Positions 8,501 through 11,988 of a stretch of DNA of 11,988 nt are shown here, piece by piece (the first letter of the stretch is position 1; each line of letters starts with the position of its first letter). The stretch lies in the NCBI RefSeq assembly GCF_964259225.1, contig NZ_CAXVKN010000071.1; one strand, 5' to 3'. The notes below the pieces were generated by a model, which was given only the letters and a program-made list of their open reading frames with translations, was not told where the DNA came from and searched no databases. Source of the DNA: Catenibacterium mitsuoka_A (GTDB taxonomy: Bacteria; Bacillota_I; Bacilli_A; Erysipelotrichales; Coprobacillaceae). The position numbers and the translations under genes were made by a program.

Positions 8501-9088
8501 TTATTTAATTGATTGAATTATGTAATAGCCTTTATTTCGCTTCAATACTTCCGCATTTCCAAAGACTTCTTCCATGCATTTCTTAGCACTTGGTGCACCC
8601 TGTTTCTTTTGTATAACAATCACAAGGCGTCCATTCTTATTTAAGTGTGAATAACTTTCTTTAAGAATAGTAGTCACAACACTCTTGCCAGCACGAATTG
8701 GAGGATTAGAGATGATCATATCAAATGTCTTCTCTACATTCTCATATGCATTACTTTCATATACATGCATATCTTCAAGATGATAATCTTCAATTGTGCG
8801 TTTAGCAAGTTCCATTGCGCGTCTATTGACGTCAACCATATCAAATGCGATATCTGGATAAACCATCTTTAAGCTGATACTCAAAGCACCATATCCACAC
8901 CCAACATCCAATACTGATTTTACACCTTCTAGATTAACGGTGTCAAGTAGTGTTCTTGAACCGAAATCTACACTATCCTTAGAGAAAACACCACGATCAC
9001 TATGAAACTCAATAGAATGTCCTTGATAATCGAAGTGAATGATCGTTGGTCTGCTTTCTATTTCATCATTTGTATAATAGTGTGACAT
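8501..9088 (-). CDS. ybxB: Class I SAM-dependent methyltransferase, YbxB/RsmC-like
   Basis: This 195-residue protein matches the small RsmC/RlmG-type methyltransferases that Bacillota encode between rplL and rpoB (ybxB in Bacillus subtilis). The family methylates guanine N2 in rRNA; the exact target of the YbxB-type members is not something I can state. Motif I is VLDVGCGYG (59-67, SAM binding), an acidic residue follows in VDVN (85-88), and motif IV is NPPIRAGK (128-135), the NPP type used for exocyclic amines. The opening MSHYYT and the position fit the family. I chose the ATG at 9088 because GAGG lies 7 bases upstream; the ATG two codons earlier is only one base from it. The gene starts about 17 bases after the rplL terminator with no room for a promoter between, so it probably depends on read-through. 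Its Gln codons are mostly CAA, unlike the ribosomal genes. Confidence 0.92.
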   Translation of the reverse strand: MSHYYTNDEIESRPTIIHFDYQGHSIEFHSDRGVFSKDSVDFGSRTLLDTVNLEGVKSVLDVGCGYGALSISLKMVYPDIAFDMVDVNRRAMELAKRTIEDYHLEDMHVYESNAYENVEKTFDMIISNPPIRAGKSVVTTILKESYSHLNKNGRLVIVIQKKQGAPSAKKCMEEVFGNAEVLKRNKGYYIIQSIK

Positions 9089-9104
9089 TCTCATTCCTCA
9101 TAAG

Positions 9105-9129
9105 AAAAAAGCCCTAAAATAGGGCTTTT
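9105..9129 (-). terminator. Intrinsic terminator after rplL
   Basis: The 10-bp perfect stem AAAAGCCCTA / TAGGGCTTTT (arms 9120-9129 and 9107-9116) has a 3-base loop and is followed on the minus strand by a run of T (9110-9105). It lies 20 bases past the rplL stop codon. The plus-strand reading also ends in TTTTATAATT, so it may be bidirectional, though no plus-strand gene ends here. It should cut the abundant rplJ-rplL message before the methyltransferase gene. Confidence 0.88.
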
Positions 9130-9149
9130 ATAATTGTGTTTGTATTAAA

Positions 9150-9515
9150 TTACTTTAATTCAACAACAGCACCAGCAGCTTCTAAAGTTTCCTTTAACTT
9201 AGCACCTTCTTCAGCTGGTACGTCTTTCTTGATTTCAGATGGAACCTTGTCAACTAAGCCCTTAGCATCAACTAGTCCTAAACCAGTGATTTCTCTAACA
9301 GCCTTGATAACTTTAACCTTTGTAGGTCCAACTTCCTTAAGGATTACTGTTACGTTAGCAGCAGGTCCTTCTTCTTCAGCAGCAGCAGCAACTGCAACTG
9401 GAGCAGCAGCTGTAACGTCGAACTTTTCTTCGATTGCTTTTACTAATTCGTTTAATTCTAAGATTGTAGCTTCTTCTAAGTAAGCTAAGATTTCATCAGT
9501 TGTTAACTTTGCCAT
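9150..9515 (-). CDS. rplL: 50S ribosomal protein L7/L12
   Basis: L7/L12 forms the flexible multimeric stalk that recruits and activates the translational GTPases; its dimers bind the C-terminal helix of L10. At 121 residues it has family length. The N-terminal dimerisation and L10-binding domain spans about 1-33, an Ala/Pro/Glu-rich hinge about 34-51 (AAAPVAVAAAAEEEG), and the globular C-terminal domain 53-121, with the conserved factor-binding stretch KVKVIKAVREITGLGL (66-81). AAGGAG stands 9 bases before the ATG. It follows rplJ by 25 bases as a co-transcribed pair and is followed by a strong terminator. The stop codon is TAA. The hinge is encoded by a GCT/GCA-rich tract that might be prone to slippage. 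Confidence 0.98.
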   Translation of the reverse strand: MAKLTTDEILAYLEEATILELNELVKAIEEKFDVTAAAPVAVAAAAEEEGPAANVTVILKEVGPTKVKVIKAVREITGLGLVDAKGLVDKVPSEIKKDVPAEEGAKLKETLEAAGAVVELK

Positions 9516-9540
9516 TTTAATATTCTCCTTTATTTCGATA

Positions 9541-10083
9541 TTAAGCAGCTGCTTCTGCTTCAGCAGGAGCTGCTTCTTCTGCAGATCCGTCTGCTTCTTT
9601 GTCAGCTACAGCCTTAACAGCTCTAGCAACTTTTGATACTGGTGCCTTTAAGCAAGCCAATAACATTGATAACATACCTTCTTTGTTTGGTAACTTTGAA
9701 AGTTCCATAACTTCTTCTTTGCTCAATAATTTGCCTTCAACGATTGCAGTCTTGATTACAAGAGCTTCGTGATCCTTAGCAAATTTTGCTAGTACTCTAG
9801 CTGGAGCAACAGCGTCATCATGACCAAATGCAATAGCGTTTGGACCAGTTAAGAATTCATCTAATTCCTGTTTACCACAAGCTTCTGTAGCACGAAGAGC
9901 TAATTTGTTCTTATAAACTTTAAGTTCTACATTTTCAGCTCTTAAAGCACGACGAAGTTCAGTAACTTCATCAACAGTTAAGCCACGGTATTCAGCAACT
10001 ACTACTGACTGAGCGTTAGATAACTTATCAGCGATTTCGTCGATGACTGCCTGTTTAGCGACTAATACTTTTTCGTTAGCCAT
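9541..10083 (-). CDS. rplJ: 50S ribosomal protein L10
   Basis: L10 anchors the L7/L12 dimers to the ribosome at the base of the stalk beside L11 and, as the L10-L12 complex, represses its own operon by binding the mRNA leader. The 180-residue protein shows YRGLT (32-36), YKNKLALRA (57-65), LTGPNAIAF (78-86), and a C-terminal helical part that carries the L12 docking sites. It ends in a low-complexity Ala/Glu tail (about 163-180). GGAGG lies 7 bases before the ATG. A structured leader with an attenuator precedes it (10131-10240), and a short ATTGTT/AACAAT complementarity flanks the ribosome binding site, overlapping the ATG. It is co-transcribed with rplL 25 bases downstream. Confidence 0.98.
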   Translation of the reverse strand: MANEKVLVAKQAVIDEIADKLSNAQSVVVAEYRGLTVDEVTELRRALRAENVELKVYKNKLALRATEACGKQELDEFLTGPNAIAFGHDDAVAPARVLAKFAKDHEALVIKTAIVEGKLLSKEEVMELSKLPNKEGMLSMLLACLKAPVSKVARAVKAVADKEADGSAEEAAPAEAEAAA

Positions 10084-10130
10084 TGTTACACCTCCATAAA
10101 AATTTTATTGCAACAATATACGCGTTATAT

Positions 10131-10157
10131 AAAAACCCCTAGTTTACCTAGGGGTTT
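10131..10157 (-). terminator. Attenuator (intrinsic terminator) in the rplJL leader
   Basis: AAACCCCTAG and CTAGGGGTTT form a perfect 10-bp stem (arms 10148-10157 and 10133-10142) with a 5-base loop, followed by TT and ATAT. It lies between rplA and rplJ, ahead of a gene that must be expressed, so it acts as a conditional terminator. Its 5' arm can instead pair with upstream leader sequence (10171-10184), giving an antiterminator. Confidence 0.88.
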
Positions 10158-10240
10158 GTCATTTTCATACATGACAATATCCCTCGGTAACAAATTGAGA
10201 CTTGCGTCAGTTACTGTCTACGGTATATTGATTGCGGCAT
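10131..10240 (-). ncRNA. L10 leader (rplJL autoregulatory mRNA element)
   Basis: The minus-strand leader carries the hallmark segments of the Bacillota L10 leader: ACCGTAGACAG, then GCAAGTCTCAATTT, then ACCGAGG. The outer stem is CAATAT/ATATTG (10225-10230 with 10175-10180) and the inner stem GTAAC/GTTAC encloses the GCAAGTCTC loop. The L10-L12 complex is known to bind this element. In Bacillus subtilis binding favours a terminator over an antiterminator, and both alternatives can be drawn here. The 3' arm of the outer stem (10175-10180) is also the 5' arm of the antiterminator. Confidence 0.88.
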
Positions 10241-10246
10241 TAATAA

Positions 10247-10927
10247 TTAAGCAGCAACTTTTACTGCTGGACCCATAGTAGATGAAACTACGCAGTTCTT
10301 AACGTAAGTTCCTTTAACTGCTGCAGGTCTGATTCTTAATAATAAAGCATGGATAGCTTCATAGTTTTCAACTAGCTTAGCGCTGTCGAAAGATACACGA
10401 CCGATTGGAAGATGTACGTTACCATCTTTATCAGTTCTATAATTAACTTTACCGCCCTTAGATTCATTAACTGCTTTAGCAACATCCATAGTTACTGTAC
10501 CAGTCTTAGGGTTTGGCATTAATCCCTTAGGACCTAAAACACGTCCTAATTTACCAAGCTTAGGCATCTGATCAGGAGTAGCGATCATAACATCGAACTC
10601 TAACCAACCTTTAGCGATTTCATCTAAGATTTCCTGGCCACCAACTACGTCAGCACCAGCGTTTTTAGCTTCTTCAGCCTTTGGACCTTCAGCGATAACA
10701 CAAACTCTCTTTGTTTTACCAGTTCCGTTAGGAAGCACGATAGCTCCACGTAACTGCTGATCTGCATGTCTAGTATCAAGATTTAACTTGAATACAACAT
10801 CAACACTTGCATCGAATTTAGCAGTAGTAGTCTTCTTAACTAATTCAATTGCTTCTTCGATTGAGTATAGCTTGCCAGCTTCAATCTGCTTAGCAGCTTC
10901 TACATATTTCTTTCCTTTTTTTGACAT
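10247..10927 (-). CDS. rplA: 50S ribosomal protein L1
   Basis: L1 binds 23S rRNA at the mobile L1 stalk, guides release of deacylated tRNA from the E site and represses the L11-L1 message by binding an mRNA mimic of its rRNA site. The 226-residue protein has family length. The second domain contains the signature GRVLGPKGLMPNPKTGTV (128-145), and the C-terminal part of the RNA-binding domain carries GGKVNYRTDKDGNVHLPIG (158-176). AAGGAGG stands 7 bases before the ATG. It follows rplK by 81 bases, and that gap contains a hairpin resembling an L1 binding site. It ends in TAA just before the L10 leader. Confidence 0.98.
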   Translation of the reverse strand: MSKKGKKYVEAAKQIEAGKLYSIEEAIELVKKTTTAKFDASVDVVFKLNLDTRHADQQLRGAIVLPNGTGKTKRVCVIAEGPKAEEAKNAGADVVGGQEILDEIAKGWLEFDVMIATPDQMPKLGKLGRVLGPKGLMPNPKTGTVTMDVAKAVNESKGGKVNYRTDKDGNVHLPIGRVSFDSAKLVENYEAIHALLLRIRPAAVKGTYVKNCVVSSTMGPAVKVAA

Positions 10928-10943
10928 TTTCTTTCCTCCTTAA

Positions 10944-10969
10944 GTGGTCTTAACGGATAGACCTCCCAC
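10944..10969 (-). promoter_or_regulatory. Candidate L1-binding hairpin upstream of rplA
   Basis: The segment opens with GTGGGAGGTC and closes with TTAAGACCAC on the minus strand; GTG/CAC and GTC/GAC (or GGTC/GACC) pair around a 10-base loop with an asymmetric GGAG bulge. It ends 3 bases before the AAGGAGG of rplA. Its 5' arm matches the one in the rplK leader in 9 of 10 bases, which suggests that L1 could repress its own gene directly. No protection data are available here, so the role is inferred. Confidence 0.5.
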
Positions 10970-11008
10970 TGTAATGACGGAATTCAACTCCATCAGATTG
11001 CTAATTAA

Positions 11009-11437
11009 TTAAGCGTCTAAGCCTTCTACTTTGACACCCATGTTACGTGCTGTTCCAGCAACGATTTTCATTGCTGCTTCTAAATCATTAGCGTTAAGGT
11101 CAGGCATTTTATATTCTGCGATTTCCTTTAACTTATCAGCACTTAGAGTAGCAACAGTCTGCTTTGAATCACTTGCAGCTTTCTTGATACCACAAGCCTT
11201 CTTGATCATTTCAGCAGCTGGAGCTGTCTTTAATACGAACTCAAAGCTCTTGTCTTCATAAACAGTCAAAACTACTGGTACAGTTTCACCATGACGATCT
11301 TTAGTCTGATCGTTGAATGCTGTACAGAATTTTGGCATCTGAATTCCTGCACCTGCTAGAGCTGGTCCTGGTTTAGCACCACCTGCTGGGAACTGGATCT
11401 TCATAATTCTTACTACTTTTTTACCATTATTTGCCAC
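11009..11437 (-). CDS. rplK: 50S ribosomal protein L11
   Basis: L11 binds the GTPase-associated region of 23S rRNA with L10-L12, takes part in the stringent response and forms part of the thiostrepton site. I chose the GTG at 11435-11437: GGAGG lies 8 bases upstream and the product is 142 residues, family length. Longer readings to 11527 would translate the structured leader. The N-terminal domain begins KKVVRIMKIQFPAG, and the C-terminal RNA-binding domain ends with the signature KMPDLNANDLEAAMKIVAG (110-128) and TARNMG. The proline-rich loop is four residues shorter than in E. coli: PAGGAKPGPALAGAG (17-31) lacks the PSPPV-type segment, although the later Pro (Pro25, E. coli 26) remains. I recall the same short loop in Mollicute L11, so it is probably a lineage trait. 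It is the first gene of the operon. Confidence 0.97.
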   Translation of the reverse strand: MANNGKKVVRIMKIQFPAGGAKPGPALAGAGIQMPKFCTAFNDQTKDRHGETVPVVLTVYEDKSFEFVLKTAPAAEMIKKACGIKKAASDSKQTVATLSADKLKEIAEYKMPDLNANDLEAAMKIVAGTARNMGVKVEGLDA

Positions 11438-11468
11438 GGTACACACCTCCATTAAAATATTGTCCGTG
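11435..11468 (-). promoter_or_regulatory. Hairpin enclosing the rplK ribosome binding site and GTG start
   Basis: CACGGACA (11468-11461 on the minus strand) pairs with TGT-A-CCGTG (11443-11435) over 8 bp with one bulged A. The GTG start codon forms the end of the 3' arm, and the GGAGG lies in or beside the loop. Such a fold would hinder initiation and may be linked to the L1-binding hairpin just upstream. It is seen by eye only, with no energy calculated. Confidence 0.45.
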
Positions 11469-11470
11469 CT

Positions 11471-11499
11471 GTGGTTCGTTTGGGCCGAAGCCCTCCCAC
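11471..11499 (-). promoter_or_regulatory. L1-binding autoregulatory hairpin in the rplK leader
   Basis: On the minus strand GTGG ... CCAC forms an outer stem around GGGC-TTCG-GCCC, a stem capped by the very stable UUCG tetraloop. The unpaired parts are GA on the 5' side and AAACGAA on the 3' side. A short helix flanked by asymmetric loops with a GUGGGAG-type strand opposite an AAACGA-type strand is the form of the L1 site shared by 23S rRNA and L11-operon leaders. L1 binding here would repress translation of rplK and, by coupling, rplA. Confidence 0.7.
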
Positions 11500-11526
11500 G
11501 CATTTGACGCCATGCGTCGATTACCA

Positions 11527-11554
11527 ATTATACATAATACAAAGCAAAAATCAA
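11527..11554 (-). promoter_or_regulatory. rplK operon promoter
   Basis: On the minus strand the -10 is a perfect TATAAT (11527-11532), with TTGATT (11549-11554) 16 bases upstream as the -35. Transcription would start near 11520, exactly where the GACGC-ATG-GCGTC hairpin (11506-11518) begins, so the message would carry a 5'-terminal stem. No nusG or secE gene precedes it in the window; rplK is therefore first in its transcript here. Confidence 0.7.
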
Positions 11555-11557
11555 TGC

Positions 11558-11583
11558 TTTTTTAATTTTTTTTGACTTTTTTT
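11558..11583 (-). promoter_or_regulatory. Phased A-tracts upstream of the rplK promoter (UP-element-like)
   Basis: On the minus strand three runs of A (7, 8 and 6 bases; 11577-11583, 11566-11573, 11558-11563) have centres about 10 bases apart, one helical turn, and end just upstream of the -35. Such phased tracts bend DNA and can serve as a binding site for the alpha-subunit C-terminal domain at strong ribosomal promoters. Confidence 0.5.
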
Positions 11584-11648
11584 ACTCAACCTCAATTGTA
11601 AAATGAAACTGCGGGACTTTGACAGTTGCAGAGCCTCTGATTTTAAAA

Positions 11649-11674
11649 AACGTTGATTACAACGTTATTTTTTT
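11649..11674 (+). terminator. Terminator-like hairpin upstream of the transposase promoter
   Basis: AACGTTG-ATTA-CAACGTT is a perfect 7-bp stem with a 4-base loop, followed by A and seven T on the plus strand; the minus-strand reading is followed by a run of T as well. It could block transcription entering the transposase gene from the flanking DNA, a common safeguard of insertion sequences. Confidence 0.5.
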
Positions 11675-11697
11675 GTCAAATTTTCTGTTTTAAATAG

Positions 11698-11726
11698 TTG
11701 TATGGTGTTGTATAATATGATATAAT
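11698..11726 (+). promoter_or_regulatory. Transposase promoter
   Basis: TTGTAT (11698-11703) and a perfect TATAAT (11721-11726) are separated by 17 bases. A second TATAAT at 11711-11716 is too close to the -35 to be used with it. The start codon of the transposase lies 20 bases past the -10, with AGGAG at 11733-11737. Confidence 0.65.
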
Positions 11727-11746
11727 TGTCATAGGAGCTGATTTCT

Positions 11747-11988
11747 ATGAAACTTTACTATGACAGACGTTCTAAAAACCCTACATATTTCATCCAGCAG
11801 GGAATAAGGAACGGCAAAAAGACCACGACTAGAAATATAAAGAAAATCGGCAGGCATAATGATCTGCTCAGAATCACTGATGATCCTCTCGAATATGCAA
11901 AACAGGAGGTCGCAAAATACAATGAGGAATATAAAGCCGGAAAAGTATCACTTGATGTAAATATTGATTTTTCCAAGAAACTTGCCTC
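11747..11988 (+). CDS. Transposase, IS1634-type (N-terminal part, cut by window edge)
   Basis: The first 80 residues are present, and the frame stays open to the edge. The opening MKLYYDRRSKNPTYFIQQGI, then RNGKKTTTRNIKKIGRH and LLRITDDPLEYAKQEVAKYN, is the N-terminus I recognise from IS1634-family transposases of Bacillota; the DDE catalytic residues would lie beyond the window. AGGAG stands 9 bases before the ATG, and a good promoter precedes it. Codon choice (AGG, GGC, ATC, GTC, CTC, ACG) differs from the ribosomal genes, in line with foreign origin. It is transcribed away from rplK. Whether the gene is intact cannot be told. The family assignment rests on recall of the sequence pattern, not on a search. 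Confidence 0.85.
   Translation, partial: MKLYYDRRSKNPTYFIQQGIRNGKKTTTRNIKKIGRHNDLLRITDDPLEYAKQEVAKYNEEYKAGKVSLDVNIDFSKKLA

Larger units (their letters stand above)
11605..11988 (+). mobile_element. Left part of an insertion sequence, IS1634-type (partial)
   Basis: The transposase gene that runs off the right edge has its own promoter, an upstream hairpin and richer-GC codons than the host genes. The left boundary is not proven. A GC-richer block near 11609-11640 (GCGGGACTTTGACAG and following) stands out from the AT-rich flank and is a plausible terminal inverted repeat. The right end lies outside the window, so repeats and target duplication cannot be compared. Confidence 0.6.

Noticed and set aside
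9105..9160. Promoter for the methyltransferase gene (TATAAA next to the rplL terminator)
   Set aside because: No acceptable -35 stands 16-18 bases upstream, and the start would lie inside the terminator stem.
9136..9483. Ala/Ser/Thr-rich plus-strand frame opposite rplL
   Set aside because: It is the antisense of rplL; its low complexity comes from the alanine hinge codons.
11031..11261. Plus-strand frame opposite rplK
   Set aside because: It is the antisense of a conserved ribosomal gene and lacks a ribosome binding site.
11438..11527. N-terminal extension of L11 (MVIDAWRQM...) by 30 residues
   Set aside because: The segment is the structured leader with the L1-like hairpin and the ribosome binding site; the GTG at 11437 gives family length.
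11571..11604. Plus-strand promoter TTGACT ... TGTAAA
   Set aside because: The spacer is 19 bases or more and the -10 is poor; the T-runs are better explained as A-tracts of the rplK promoter.
11758..11976. Minus-strand frame with hydrophobic stretches
   Set aside because: It is antisense to the transposase N-terminus, which has the recognisable family sequence, promoter and ribosome binding site.

Overview
The window is a core chromosomal segment of a low-GC Gram-positive bacterium. It carries the ribosomal protein / RNA polymerase cluster rplK-rplA-rplJ-rplL-(ybxB-like methyltransferase)-rpoB-rpoC, all on the minus strand and so read from high to low coordinates. The gene order is the Bacillota one. 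Two protein features, a shortened proline loop in L11 and Asn instead of His at the key rifampicin-site position of RpoB, are ones I associate with Mollicutes. Trp is read from UGG, all eight complete genes end in TAA, and the rpo proteins are Gram-positive in architecture. This points to the Erysipelotrichia, the walled relatives of Mollicutes, but the genus cannot be fixed from sequence alone.

Layout from right to left. Positions ~11600-11988 hold the left end of a plus-strand IS1634-type transposase gene cut by the window edge, with its own promoter and an upstream hairpin. The rplK promoter (11527-11554), preceded by phased A-tracts, drives a leader with an L1-binding-like hairpin, then rplK (GTG start), a second L1-like hairpin, rplA, an L10 leader with a mutually exclusive antiterminator/terminator pair, rplJ and rplL. 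A terminator at 9105-9129 lies directly before the methyltransferase gene. A second terminator (8466-8492) abuts the rpoB promoter (8434-8462). rpoB (TTG start) and rpoC overlap by one base. A 14-bp perfect inverted repeat then separates rpoC from a short-chain dehydrogenase gene (90-794). Bases 1-89 hold no gene or convincing terminator that I can see.

The cluster makes the L1 stalk (L1), the GTPase-associated stalk (L11, L10, L7/L12) and the two large RNA polymerase subunits. The sequence shows several layers of control: autoregulation by L1 (translation) and by the L10-L12 complex (attenuation), a terminator after rplL, a separate rpoBC promoter, and tight rpoB-rpoC coupling.

I found no convincing new system here. 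The points most worth a second look are the RpoB Asn494 substitution, a roughly 20-residue RpoB insertion and a long acidic RpoB tail, the L10 antiterminator/terminator switch, the duplicated L1-like motif, and breaks in the usual synteny on both flanks (an IS upstream of rplK, a dehydrogenase downstream of rpoC).
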